Shown here: positions 25,705 through 34,016 of the stretch, piece after piece
How the letters are laid out: each line of letters starts with the position of its first letter
Numbering within the stretch: the stretch's first letter is position 1
From: Methylobacterium longum
GTDB taxonomy: Bacteria > Pseudomonadota > Alphaproteobacteria > Rhizobiales > Beijerinckiaceae
Assembly (NCBI RefSeq): GCF_022179385.1
Contig: NZ_BPQS01000002.1
Coordinates: 1-64,000, forward strand
DNA length: 64,000 nucleotides
Direction of reading: 5' to 3'
Translations under genes and position numbers: made by a program
The notes under the pieces: model-generated
The model's input: the letters and a program-made list of their open reading frames with translations, nothing else
Databases searched by the model: none
Told to the model about the DNA's origin: nothing

Positions 25705-26979
25705 ATGGACCTCTTCACCGCCCTGCAGACCTCGGTCTCCGGACTGCAGGCGCAGTCCTACGCCATCAGCAACATCTCCGGGAACATCGCGAACTCCCAG
25801 ACGACCGGCTACAAGCGGGTCGACACCAGCTTCGTCGACATGATGTCCGAGACCACGCCCAAGCGCGAGGTCGCCGGCTCGGTGCTGGCTCAGTCGCAGC
25901 TGACGAACACGATCGCCGGCAACGTCGTCGCGTCGAGCGTCCCGACCAACATGTCGATCAGCGGGTCGGGTTTCTTCACCGTGGTGCAGAAGACCGGCGA
26001 CGCGAACGGGGCCGCGACCTTCAGCGGCACGAACGCCTACACGCGCCGGGGCGACTTCGCTCCGACCGCGGAGGGCTACCTGATGAACGGCGCGGGCGGC
26101 TATCTCACCGGCAACAACCTCGACCCGCTCACCGGACAGGTCACAGGCGCGGGGCCGATCATGGTCGGCAATCCGACGCTGCCCGCCCAGCCCACCACGA
26201 CGATCACGTATTCGGCCAACCTCCCGGCGACGCCGACCACGAGCGCCTCGACGACGCCGCCGAACAGCATCGCCGGCCCGTCGATCACGGCCTACACGGC
26301 GAGCGGCGCGCCGGTGGCGATCAACACCCGCTGGTCGCAGGTTTCCACCAGCGCGACCGGTTCGACCTGGAAGCTGTCGTACGACAGCGGCACGACGGGC
26401 AATCCGACCTGGACCGACGTGGCAACGCAGTTCACGTTCGATCAGACCGGCAAGCTCACGGCCCCGGCCGCGACCGGGACCCCACCGACCAACACCGTGG
26501 ACCTGAGCGGCGATACGTTTTCCGGCTACACGTTCACGAACCTGAAATTGGACATCTCCGGTGGGCTGACCCAGTACGCCGACGCCACCGGCGCCGTGAC
26601 CACCAGCACGTTGAGTCAGGACGGCGCGACCTCCGGCACCCTGACGAGCGTCGCTGTGGGGACCGACGGCAAGATCAACGGCACGTTCTCGAACGGGGCC
26701 GTGAAGACGCTGGCCACCGTGGGGATCGCGCAGTTCGCCAATCCGGACGGGCTCAAGGCCGATTCGAAGGGCAATTACCTCCAGACGGCCGATTCGGGCC
26801 CTCCGCTGGCCGGCCTCGACGGCAGCACCATCACGGGGGCGAGCAACGAGCAGTCGAATACCGACATTGCCACCGAGTTCTCTAAGATGATCGTAACGCA
26901 GCAGGCCTACTCTGCGAACACGCGCGTCATGTCCACGGCCCAGACGATGATGTCGGACCTGCTGAACGTGATCCGCTGA
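25705..26979 (+). CDS. flgE: Flagellar hook protein FlgE
   Basis: FlgE polymerises into the hook, the universal joint of the flagellum. The product is 424 residues. The N-terminal rod/hook motif MDLFTALQTSVSGLQAQSYAISNISGNIANSQTTGYK and C-terminal QSNTDIATEFSKMIVTQQAYSANTRVMSTAQ form the paired helices shared by axial proteins. The middle is Thr/Ser/Gly-rich, as in hook domains. It is exported by the flagellar type III system without a cleaved signal. First gene of flgE-flgK-flgL, behind the sigma54 promoter at 25641. Confidence 0.93.
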   Translation: MDLFTALQTSVSGLQAQSYAISNISGNIANSQTTGYKRVDTSFVDMMSETTPKREVAGSVLAQSQLTNTIAGNVVASSVPTNMSISGSGFFTVVQKTGDANGAATFSGTNAYTRRGDFAPTAEGYLMNGAGGYLTGNNLDPLTGQVTGAGPIMVGNPTLPAQPTTTITYSANLPATPTTSASTTPPNSIAGPSITAYTASGAPVAINTRWSQVSTSATGSTWKLSYDSGTTGNPTWTDVATQFTFDQTGKLTAPAATGTPPTNTVDLSGDTFSGYTFTNLKLDISGGLTQYADATGAVTTSTLSQDGATSGTLTSVAVGTDGKINGTFSNGAVKTLATVGIAQFANPDGLKADSKGNYLQTADSGPPLAGLDGSTITGASNEQSNTDIATEFSKMIVTQQAYSANTRVMSTAQTMMSDLLNVIR

Positions 26980-27013
26980 GTGAGGGTGCGCAACCGGACG
27001 CGGAGGCCGTGAG

Positions 27014-28903
27014 ATGTCGCTGAACGCGCTTTCCACCTCGACCGCGGGGCTCGCCGCGACGCAGGCGGCGATCAACATCGTTTCGCAGAACGTCGCCAAC
27101 GCCGGCACGGCGGGCTACGTCCGGCGGACGCTCACCCCCGTCGCCGTCGGGCCCAACAACTCGGGCGTCGCGACCGGCACGATCACCCGCAGCTTCGACG
27201 CGGCGGCCTTGAAGCAGCTTCGCCTGGAGACGTCCGGGGCCGCCTATACCGCCACGAGGGCGGAGATCACCGGCCAGCTCGACGCGCTGTATGGCACGCC
27301 CGGCAGCTCCTCGTCGCTCGACGGCACGCTGAACACCTTCACCCAGTCCCTCCAGGAACTCTCCGCCAACCCGACCTCGGCCGCCGCCCGCTCGACCGTC
27401 CTGGGCAACGCCTCGGCACTGGCCAGCCAGATCAACGGTGCCGCCAGCACGGTGCAGAACCTGCGCACCGGGGTCGAATCGCAGCTCGGCGCCGACACGA
27501 CCGCGGCGGGCGCGCTCCTGAAGAGCATCGCCAGTCTCAACGGCAGGATCCAGAACACGTCCAACGACAGCGCCCTGGCCGACTTCCAGGATCAGCGGGA
27601 TCAGGCGATCAACAGCCTGTCGAGCTACATGGATGTGAAGACCGTCACGCAGAGCGACGGAACGATCTCGGTCATGACCCAGTCGGGCGCGACGCTGGTC
27701 GACCGCAGCAACGCCGCCACGCTCTCCTTCGACGGGCGGGGCACCCTCAATGCCGGTTCGACCTACTCCACCGATCCGACCCAGCGCACGGTCGGCACCG
27801 TCACCGCGACGCTGGCGGGGGGCGGCAGGATCGACCTCGGCGAGCCCGGCGTGCTGCGCTCCGGAAGCTTGGCCGCCGGGTTCGAGCTGCGCGACCAGAC
27901 CCTTCCGCAGGCCCAGCGCCAGCTCGACGACCTCGCGGCCGGCCTCGCCACAGCGCTGACCAACACCAGCACCACCGGCACACTCAGCAGCGGGGCCACG
28001 ACGATCAGCGTCGGGGCGATGAAGCCGGGCAACACGCTGACGTTCCCGGTCACCGACACCGCCGGCACCGTCCGCAACGTGACGCTGGTGGCTTCGGCGA
28101 CGTCCAGCGGTAAAATCGTGCCCGCCGCGCAGACCACCGATGCGAACGGCCTCACCCTGACCTTCGATGCCAGCGCCGGTCCCACCGGCTACGCGACGGC
28201 GATCCAGGCCGCCTTCGCCACCTTCAGCGCCGATCCGGCCTCCGCCGCCTACAAGCTCCCGCCCCTCGGCGTCACCCCGGGGCCCGCGGCCAGCACCAGC
28301 GCGACCCTGACGCTCACGGCGGGCGGCAAGGTCGCGGCCGCCGCGACGGCCAGCGTCTCGGCGGTCTCGGCGACCGACCTCAACACCGGCAACCCCTCGA
28401 TCGCGCTGTTCGTCGACGGCAACGCCAACGCGCTCTACACGGGCTCCTTCGACAACGGCTCCCAGCTCACGGGCTTCGCCCAGCGCATCACCGTCAACAA
28501 CAGCATCTCGGCCAGCCCGTCGGCGCTCACCGCGACGAGTGCGACCGATACGAGCGCCTCCGGCGCGCGCGCGCAGAAGCTGTTCGTGGCGCTGACCTCC
28601 ACGCCCACGACGTTCTCGTCGTCGAGCGGCATCGGCGGCGTCTCGGCGCCCTACAGCACCAGCGTGGTCGGCTTCGCGCAGGACATCATCGCCGCGCAGG
28701 GCGCGGCCTCGGCGAACGCCGCGTCCCTCAACGACAGTCAGCAGACCGCCCTGTCCACCGCCCAGGGCCGCTTCGCCGCGGGGGCGGGGGTGAACGTCGA
28801 TCAGGAAATGTCGAACCTGATCGCCCTGCAGAACGCCTACGGCGCCAATGCCCGGGTACTGAGCGCGGCCCGCGACATGCTCAACCAGCTGCTGCAGATC
28901 TGA
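27014..28903 (+). CDS. flgK: Flagellar hook-associated protein 1 (FlgK)
   Basis: FlgK forms the first hook-filament junction zone. The product is 629 residues. The N-terminus SLNALSTSTAGLAATQAAINIVSQNVANAGTAGYVRR and C-terminus (VDQEMSNLIALQNAYGANARVLSAARDMLNQLLQI) are the classical FlgK ends; the middle is a Thr/Ala-rich variable domain. The ribosome site CGGAGG lies 7 bases before the ATG. Gap of 34 bases from flgE; it ends two bases before flgL. Confidence 0.94.
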   Translation: MSLNALSTSTAGLAATQAAINIVSQNVANAGTAGYVRRTLTPVAVGPNNSGVATGTITRSFDAAALKQLRLETSGAAYTATRAEITGQLDALYGTPGSSSSLDGTLNTFTQSLQELSANPTSAAARSTVLGNASALASQINGAASTVQNLRTGVESQLGADTTAAGALLKSIASLNGRIQNTSNDSALADFQDQRDQAINSLSSYMDVKTVTQSDGTISVMTQSGATLVDRSNAATLSFDGRGTLNAGSTYSTDPTQRTVGTVTATLAGGGRIDLGEPGVLRSGSLAAGFELRDQTLPQAQRQLDDLAAGLATALTNTSTTGTLSSGATTISVGAMKPGNTLTFPVTDTAGTVRNVTLVASATSSGKIVPAAQTTDANGLTLTFDASAGPTGYATAIQAAFATFSADPASAAYKLPPLGVTPGPAASTSATLTLTAGGKVAAAATASVSAVSATDLNTGNPSIALFVDGNANALYTGSFDNGSQLTGFAQRITVNNSISASPSALTATSATDTSASGARAQKLFVALTSTPTTFSSSSGIGGVSAPYSTSVVGFAQDIIAAQGAASANAASLNDSQQTALSTAQGRFAAGAGVNVDQEMSNLIALQNAYGANARVLSAARDMLNQLLQI

Positions 28904-28905
28904 TC

Positions 28906-30510
28906 ATGACGACGATCACGCCCTTCGCGGCCGGCTCCTACCTGACGAACCGGACCGCCTCGAATCTCTCGACGCTGAAGAACCAGCTCAACGACCTGTC
29001 GAACCAGATCTCCAGCGGCCTTGCCTCGCAGACCTACGGCGGCCTGGGATCCGGACGGTCGGCGGCGCTCGGCGCCCAGGCCACCTTGAGCGCGCTCGCC
29101 GGTTACGCCTCCGGCATCACCGCCGCGCAGACCCGGACGAACCTCGCCGTCACCAGCCTGACGCAGGTCGTGACGATGGGCACGAGCGCGGGTGCGACGC
29201 TGAACAACGGCCTCCAGAGCGTGGCGGCGAGTTCGGTCGCGGGCCGCGCGACCGCGCTGGGCGACCTCCAGACGGCATTCGACGCCCTCAACCAGTCGGC
29301 GGCGGGCAACTACCTGTTCGGTGGCAGCGACGCCACCACCCAGCCCGTGGCCGACACCAATGCGATCCTGAACGGCGTCACCAACAGCGACGGCTCGATG
29401 AAGGCCGGGCTGACCCAGATGATCGCCGAGCAGGTCGGCGCGGACGGCGGACCCGGCAAGGACGGCTGGCTGACGGTGAGCCAGACTGCGCCGACGCAGA
29501 TCTCGATCGCCGAACCGGGCAACGACGCCGTCCGGGCGAATTTCGGCTTCATCCTGGCGGGCAAGCCGTCTTCGACCACGTCGGCGATCCAGTCGACCTA
29601 CACGGCCGGTACGGCGACCAGCGCGGGCTCGCTGCAGGTGAACGTGAACGCGCAGCCGGCGGTGGGGGACAGCATCACCCTGACCCTGAAGATGCACGAC
29701 GGCACCACCACGAGCTTCACGCTCACGGCCGCTGCCAGCGGGTCGTCGCCGGCTTCCTCGGCGACGAGCTTCGCGCTCGGGACCAACGGCGACACCGCCG
29801 CCACCGCGAGCAACCTCAACGCGGCGCTCACCAGTGCCATCGCGGCGGCCGCGAGCGGCCCGCTCGCGGTCAGCTCGACGGCGACGGCCTCCTCGCACTT
29901 CTTCACGGGGTCCGTGAAGGGTGGCCCTGCGGGGACGGGCGTGATGCCCGACCGCGTCCAGTTCGACGGCAGCGGTACCCCGATCGGATACAGATCGGCG
30001 ACCCCGCAGGACACGGTGCTCTGGTACCAGGGCGAGAACACCTACAGCGCGCCGACGACCCAAACCCCCGCGATCAACACCCAGTCGGTTCAGGTCAGCG
30101 GCAGCTCCAGCATCGGGACGGGCGCCCGCGCCATCGATCCGGCCGTCCAGAACGTGCTCGCCGGCCTCGCCACGATGGCGTTCGGACTTCCGACGACCAG
30201 CAACGCCACGACCCGCGCCACCTATCAGGCCGTGATCGACACGGCCGGCGGGCGGCTGGCTTCCGCCAACGGCAGCGGCGGCGTTCAGGATACCGTCACC
30301 CAGCTCTCGATCGCGTCGGCGCGCCTCTCGAACGCGAGCACGACCAACAAGGCCACCCAGAGCACCGTGCAGAACACCCTGGACGGGATCGAGCAGGCCC
30401 CCACCGAGGAAGTCGTGGCCAAGCTCCTCGACGTGCAGAACCGGCTTCAGGCCAGCTATCAGATCACCTCGACGCTCTCGAAGCTCTCGCTGGTCAATTA
30501 CATCAGCTGA
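28906..30510 (+). CDS. flgL: Flagellar hook-associated protein 3 (FlgL)
   Basis: FlgL forms the second junction zone between hook and filament. The product is 534 residues, longer than the roughly 300 of enteric FlgL owing to an extra Ala/Thr-rich central region (about 220-370). The flagellin-like N-terminus (LTNRTASNLSTLKNQLNDLS, then ISSGLASQTYGGLGSG) and the C-terminus (LDVQNRLQASYQITSTLSKLSLVNYIS) are the conserved helices. Two bases separate it from the flgK stop, so translation is probably coupled. Flagellin-like features are weaker in the middle. Its chaperone may be the FlgN-like protein at 31273. Confidence 0.92.
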   Translation: MTTITPFAAGSYLTNRTASNLSTLKNQLNDLSNQISSGLASQTYGGLGSGRSAALGAQATLSALAGYASGITAAQTRTNLAVTSLTQVVTMGTSAGATLNNGLQSVAASSVAGRATALGDLQTAFDALNQSAAGNYLFGGSDATTQPVADTNAILNGVTNSDGSMKAGLTQMIAEQVGADGGPGKDGWLTVSQTAPTQISIAEPGNDAVRANFGFILAGKPSSTTSAIQSTYTAGTATSAGSLQVNVNAQPAVGDSITLTLKMHDGTTTSFTLTAAASGSSPASSATSFALGTNGDTAATASNLNAALTSAIAAAASGPLAVSSTATASSHFFTGSVKGGPAGTGVMPDRVQFDGSGTPIGYRSATPQDTVLWYQGENTYSAPTTQTPAINTQSVQVSGSSSIGTGARAIDPAVQNVLAGLATMAFGLPTTSNATTRATYQAVIDTAGGRLASANGSGGVQDTVTQLSIASARLSNASTTNKATQSTVQNTLDGIEQAPTEEVVAKLLDVQNRLQASYQITSTLSKLSLVNYIS

Positions 30511-30676
30511 GATCGCCGTCGCCGGACCTCCGCATGACGACGAAGGCCGGCCGCGCCGATGTGTAGTGACTCGGATCTCGATCAGACCTCTCGATCATAG
30601 TCTCGCCGCTTTCCCGCAGTGAATCGCGGCGCGCGGGCGCGGTGATGCGCCGTCGTTCATCCGAGGAGAGGTCCGC

Positions 30677-30937
30677 ATGTCGCTGTCCGAACCGGTCGAA
30701 CTCGTCCGTCGTCTCGGTGCCACGTCCCGGGTCGGCATTATCGTCATGGTCGAGCAGTCCGTCGACGCGTATTGCGCCGGTTATCCGGGACACGACGACC
30801 GCGCCATCGCGTTGGACATCCTGTTGCGCGACCTGGCGCGCCTGCGCGTGCAGGCTCCGGCCCTCGACTGCTTCATCGGGGAGGTCGAGAACTACATCGA
30901 CCTGCTGCACCGAGACCTCGCGCGCGAAGCCGCCTGA
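30677..30937 (+). CDS. Small helical hypothetical protein (86 aa)
   Basis: An 86-residue soluble protein with a strong ribosome site (GAGGAGAGG, 5 bases before the ATG). The middle (VEQSVDAYCAGYPGHDDRAIALDILLRDLARLRVQAP) is helical, and the C-terminal helix is FIGEVENYIDLLHRDLAREA. No signal or membrane segment. It lies 166 bases after flgL and one base before a porin-like small gene. I do not recognise the family; a flagellar or regulatory link is only positional. Confidence 0.65.
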   Translation: MSLSEPVELVRRLGATSRVGIIVMVEQSVDAYCAGYPGHDDRAIALDILLRDLARLRVQAPALDCFIGEVENYIDLLHRDLAREAA

Positions 30938-30938
30938 G

Positions 30939-31256
30939 ATGTGCCGGCGGGTCGCTGCCATGGCGGGCGCCGCGCTGCTCCTCGCCGCCCCGGCTGTCGC
31001 CATCGAGCCCCAGAAGGCCCCGGTGACGCCCGGGCCGGTGCCGTGCCCGTCCAAGGGGCCGGGCTTCGTCCGCTTCCCCGGGAGCGGCAGCTGCATCCGT
31101 GTCTCCGGCCGCGTCGCCGCCGGGATGGACCTGCGCTCCGCGACGGAAAGCGCGGCGACCCCGACCGTGGCCGGACGCCTCGCCATCGACAACCGCGCCG
31201 ACACGGACCTCGGCGAGGTGCGGACCTACGTGCGGATCGGCAACGGCCGCCGCTGA
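30939..31256 (+). CDS. Short exported porin-2-like protein (truncated)
   Basis: A 105-residue protein from the ATG at 30939, directly after the 86-residue gene. Signal peptide to about residue 23 (AAPAVA/IEP). The mature N-terminus CPSKGPGFVRFPGSGSCIRV closely resembles the first strand of alphaproteobacterial Porin_2 proteins (CPxxGxGFFxIPGTxTCIRxGGR), followed by SGRVAAGMDL and later GEVRTYVRIGNG, the loop that in porins precedes further strands. A full porin has about 350-500 residues, so this is a mini-version or a degraded relic. The reading ends in a proper stop, so it may be a stable small envelope protein. Confidence 0.6.
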   Translation: MCRRVAAMAGAALLLAAPAVAIEPQKAPVTPGPVPCPSKGPGFVRFPGSGSCIRVSGRVAAGMDLRSATESAATPTVAGRLAIDNRADTDLGEVRTYVRIGNGRR

Positions 31257-31272
31257 GTCCGGGGACCGGAGC

Positions 31273-31758
31273 TCAGAGGTTTCTTGACAGGACCAGCGGC
31301 CCGCTGCGGACCCCGCGGCCGTAGGGGGAGGGTGCGGGCGTCTGCCGGCCGTAGCCCGCCGGCATCTGCGCCCGCGCGATCTCCTCGGCGAGCGACTTGA
31401 TCAGGCCCTCGGAGACGGACCGGGCGCTGTCCAGCACCGTCTGGTTCGCCTCGACGGTCACCGTGAAGCGGCGATGTGCGGCGCGCAGCATCTCCACCCC
31501 CTCCGGATGGAAGCGCCTCAGCGCCACGGCGTTCGCCTTGGCGACCTCGAGGCCCTGCATGTAGGCAGCGGCGAGCGCCGCCTTGGGCTCCGCCGACGCC
31601 ACGCCCTCCCGCAGGCGTCCGGCGCGGATATGCGCGGCCTCCTCGGCCAGCACCGCCTCCAGGGCGGCCATGTTGCCGAGCACGCCCGCGACGAGGGCTT
31701 CCGCGGTGACGCGGTCGGCGACGCGCAGCGGTTCAGCCCTTTGCACCGGTCGCTCCAT
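31273..31758 (-). CDS. FlgN/FlbY-like flagellar export chaperone
   Basis: A 161-residue, largely helical protein. The central part (VLGNMAALEAVLAEEAAHIRAGRLREGVASAEPKAALAAAYMQGLEV) has the long coiled-coil and lone-Lys pattern typical of FlgN chaperones, which hold FlgK and FlgL before export. The C-terminal 30 residues are Pro/Gly-rich. The start overlaps the end of the rod-binding gene by 26 bases. Its place next to flgJ and flgI, and near flgK and flgL, supports the assignment; sequence identity to FlgN is generally low, so this rests on pattern and context. Confidence 0.65.
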   Translation of the reverse strand: MERPVQRAEPLRVADRVTAEALVAGVLGNMAALEAVLAEEAAHIRAGRLREGVASAEPKAALAAAYMQGLEVAKANAVALRRFHPEGVEMLRAAHRRFTVTVEANQTVLDSARSVSEGLIKSLAEEIARAQMPAGYGRQTPAPSPYGRGVRSGPLVLSRNL

Positions 31759-32104
31759 CCATCGGGGTCCCCTGCAGCTTCATGATCTCACGGAACACCG
31801 AATCGGCGATGCCGACGCCACCGCTCTTCACGATCTGTCCCGCATATTCCTTGGTCAGCATCGAGCGGTAGACGCCGCCGCCCGTGCCGTTCTCCCCGAG
31901 CGGCCCATCCGTGCCCTCCGACTGGGTCAGGCGGTCGAGGCTCGATTCCAGGAACATCGATTCGAACTCGGTCGCGGTCTTGCGCGCCTTGGCCACGTTG
32001 GCCGCCTTGAGGATGCCGTCGACGGCCGTGCCGGCGGCGCCGGCTCCGACGCTGGCGGCAGCCTTGGTGGCGACGCTGGCCGCGATGGTGGCGAGCTGCA
32101 GCAT
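31733..32104 (-). CDS. Rod-binding protein (FlgJ N-terminal domain/CheL type)
   Basis: A 123-residue protein of the Rod-binding family, like the N-terminal half of FlgJ, with no muramidase domain. The conserved core is ATEFESMFLESSLDRLTQSEG, then YRSMLTKEYAGQIVKSGGVGIADSVFREIMKLQ. It is needed for rod assembly in the periplasm. In Caulobacter and relatives, the muramidase is a separate protein. It follows flgI by 25 bases and overlaps the FlgN-like gene, so the three are one transcription unit. Confidence 0.88.
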   Translation of the reverse strand: MLQLATIAASVATKAAASVGAGAAGTAVDGILKAANVAKARKTATEFESMFLESSLDRLTQSEGTDGPLGENGTGGGVYRSMLTKEYAGQIVKSGGVGIADSVFREIMKLQGTPMDGATGAKG

Positions 32105-32129
32105 GGTTCGGCCCTCCTCGTTTACGGGG

Positions 32130-33248
32130 TCACATCAACTCGATATCGGCCTGGAGCGCGCCGGCCGTCTTGATCGCCTGCAGGATCGAGATCAGGTCGC
32201 GCGGGCCGACGCCCAGGGCATTGAGGCCGTCCACCAGCTCGCGCAGGCTCACGCCTTCCTTGACGAGGGCGAGCTTGTTGCCCTCTCCGGTGTCGACCTT
32301 CAGGCCGGTGCGCGGCACGACCACGGTGCGGCCGTTCGACAGCGGCGCCGGCTGGCTCACCTGCGGCTGCTCGGTGATGGTGACGGTGAGGTTGCCCTGC
32401 GCGATCGCCACCGTGGAGACCCGCACGTCCCGGCCCATGACGATGATGCCGGAGCGCTCGTCGACCACCACGCGGGCGGTCTGGTCGGGTTCGACCTTCA
32501 GCTGCTCCACTTCGGTGATGAGGCGGATCATGTTGCCGTTGTAGCGGGCCGGGATCTGGATCGTGACCGTGGCCGGGTCGGTGGGCTCGGCGGTGTCGGC
32601 GCCCATGAAGTCGTTGATCGCCGCCGCGACCCGCTTCGAGGTGGTGAAGTCGGGGTTGCGCAGGGACAGGCGCAGCGAACGCGCGTCGTTCAGCTTGAAC
32701 GCGATCTCTCGCTCGATGTTGGCGCCGTTGGAGATCCGGCCGTTGGTGGGCACGCCCCGGGTGATCTTGGCGGCGTCGCCCTCGGCCGAGAAGCCCGCGA
32801 TGGCGACCGAGCCCTGCGCCAGGGCGTAGACTTCGCCGTCGGCACCCAGCAGCGGCGTCACCAGCAGCGTCCCGCCCTGGAGGGACTTCGCATCGCCCAG
32901 CGACGAGACCGTCACATCGATGCGGGTACCCTGGGCCGCGAACGGCGGGAGGCTGGCCGTGACCATCACGGCGGCGAGGTTCTGCGTGCGCATGGTGGCG
33001 CCGCGGGTGTTGACGCCGAGCCGCTCCAGCATGGCCTGCAGGGACTGCTTGGTGAAGGGGATGTTGTTGAGCGTATCGCCGGTGCCGTTCAGGCCGACCA
33101 CGATGCCGTAGCCGACGAGCTGGTTCTGGCGCACGCCCTCGATCGAGGCGAGATCCTTGACCCGCGACAGGGCGACGGCGGGGCCGGACAACGCGACGAG
33201 CAGCAGCGCGCCGGCCAACGTGCCGAGCAGCGATCGCAGGGGACTCAT
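32130..33248 (-). CDS. flgI: Flagellar P-ring protein FlgI
   Basis: FlgI forms the periplasmic P-ring around the rod. The product is 372 residues from the ATG at 33248, the normal length; an upstream reading to 33398 is non-conserved. Signal peptide to about residue 26 (GPAVA/LSRVKDL). Conserved segments are RVKDLASIEGVRQNQLVGYG, GLNGTGDTLNNIPFTKQSL, VMVTASLPPFAAQGTRIDVT, and LVDGLNALGVGPRDLISILQAIK near the end. It is preceded by a sigma54-like element at 33304-33318. Confidence 0.96.
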   Translation of the reverse strand: MSPLRSLLGTLAGALLLVALSGPAVALSRVKDLASIEGVRQNQLVGYGIVVGLNGTGDTLNNIPFTKQSLQAMLERLGVNTRGATMRTQNLAAVMVTASLPPFAAQGTRIDVTVSSLGDAKSLQGGTLLVTPLLGADGEVYALAQGSVAIAGFSAEGDAAKITRGVPTNGRISNGANIEREIAFKLNDARSLRLSLRNPDFTTSKRVAAAINDFMGADTAEPTDPATVTIQIPARYNGNMIRLITEVEQLKVEPDQTARVVVDERSGIIVMGRDVRVSTVAIAQGNLTVTITEQPQVSQPAPLSNGRTVVVPRTGLKVDTGEGNKLALVKEGVSLRELVDGLNALGVGPRDLISILQAIKTAGALQADIELM

Positions 33249-33303
33249 TGCAGGACGCGGGCGCATGCCGGCTTTCAAGAGTGAACGGACCTGCCGCCAT
33301 CCT

Positions 33304-33318
33304 GCCAGGGCCGTGCCA
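33304..33318 (-). promoter_or_regulatory. Sigma54-like promoter of flgI
   Basis: On the minus strand the sequence reads TGGCACG, four bases, TGGC: the -24 block is perfect, and the -12 block differs by one base while keeping the essential GC. It lies 56 bases upstream of the flgI start codon. It may fire with the same activator as flgE. Confidence 0.6.
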
Positions 33319-33432
33319 ACCCGCCCCGAGCCACAAGATGCTGCGCGGATTGAAGTTTTGAGGGAGGGTCCGGAACGCGATCCCGGTCTGACCGGCACCG
33401 AACCTGCCGACCCGGCAGCTTCTGCCGCCTCG

Positions 33433-33449
33433 TTTACCCACGCTTAACC
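33433..33449 (+). promoter_or_regulatory. Candidate CtrA box upstream of fliX
   Basis: TTTA, seven bases, TTAACC, one mismatch from the CtrA consensus TTAA-N7-TTAAC. It lies 57 bases before the fliX ATG. In Caulobacter, fliX is a class II gene under CtrA. Confidence 0.55.
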
Positions 33450-33506
33450 CTGGGGGTCGAAGTTCCGGTTCCGCGCAGGGGCGCTCGGAGCAACGCAGGC
33501 GGGATC

Positions 33507-33938
33507 ATGCGCGTCGAGACTCGCCAGCCGATCCAGAATGCCGGCGGCGTCGCGGCCACCCGACGGCCCGAGGGCGGTGCGAGCTTCAGCCTCGGCGCGG
33601 CTCCGGCTTCCACCTCGGGCGCCGGCGCGCCCGCGGGCCCCGCGACGCTGGCGGGCCTCGACGCGGTTCTGCTCCTGCAGGCCGAGAGCGAGACGCCGCA
33701 GGAGCGCCGCCGCCGCTCGGCCAAGCGCGGCCAGGATCTCCTCGACGGCCTCGACCGGCTCAAGGCCGCCCTGCTCGGCGGCCGGGTCGCAACCCATGAA
33801 CTCCGCACCATCGCGGGTCGGCTGGCGGAGCGCGGGGGCGCCTCCGGGGATCAGAGGCTCGACGGCCTCATGGCGGAGATCGAGCTGCGGGCGGCGGTGG
33901 AGCTGGCCAAACTGGAGACGGCGCGGCGGAGCGCCTGA
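33507..33938 (+). CDS. fliX: Flagellar assembly regulator FliX
   Basis: FliX couples flagellar assembly to sigma54 transcription by acting on the activator FlbD in Caulobacter. The product is 143 residues. The N-terminal RVETRQPIQNAGGVAATRR and the C-terminal helical domain VATHELRTIAGRLAERGGASGDQRLDGLMAEIELRAAVELAKLE match FliX, with the poorly conserved Ala/Gly-rich middle typical of the family. Divergent from flgI, as in several alphaproteobacteria. Its presence implies an FlbD-like activator elsewhere in the genome. Confidence 0.88.
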   Translation: MRVETRQPIQNAGGVAATRRPEGGASFSLGAAPASTSGAGAPAGPATLAGLDAVLLLQAESETPQERRRRSAKRGQDLLDGLDRLKAALLGGRVATHELRTIAGRLAERGGASGDQRLDGLMAEIELRAAVELAKLETARRSA

Positions 33939-34016
33939 GCAAACCCCTCTCATCCGCGCCGAGCGGAGCCCTCGGGCGGCGCCCCCCCCGCTCGAAGCCC
34001 GTCCCCCCGGGCTTCT

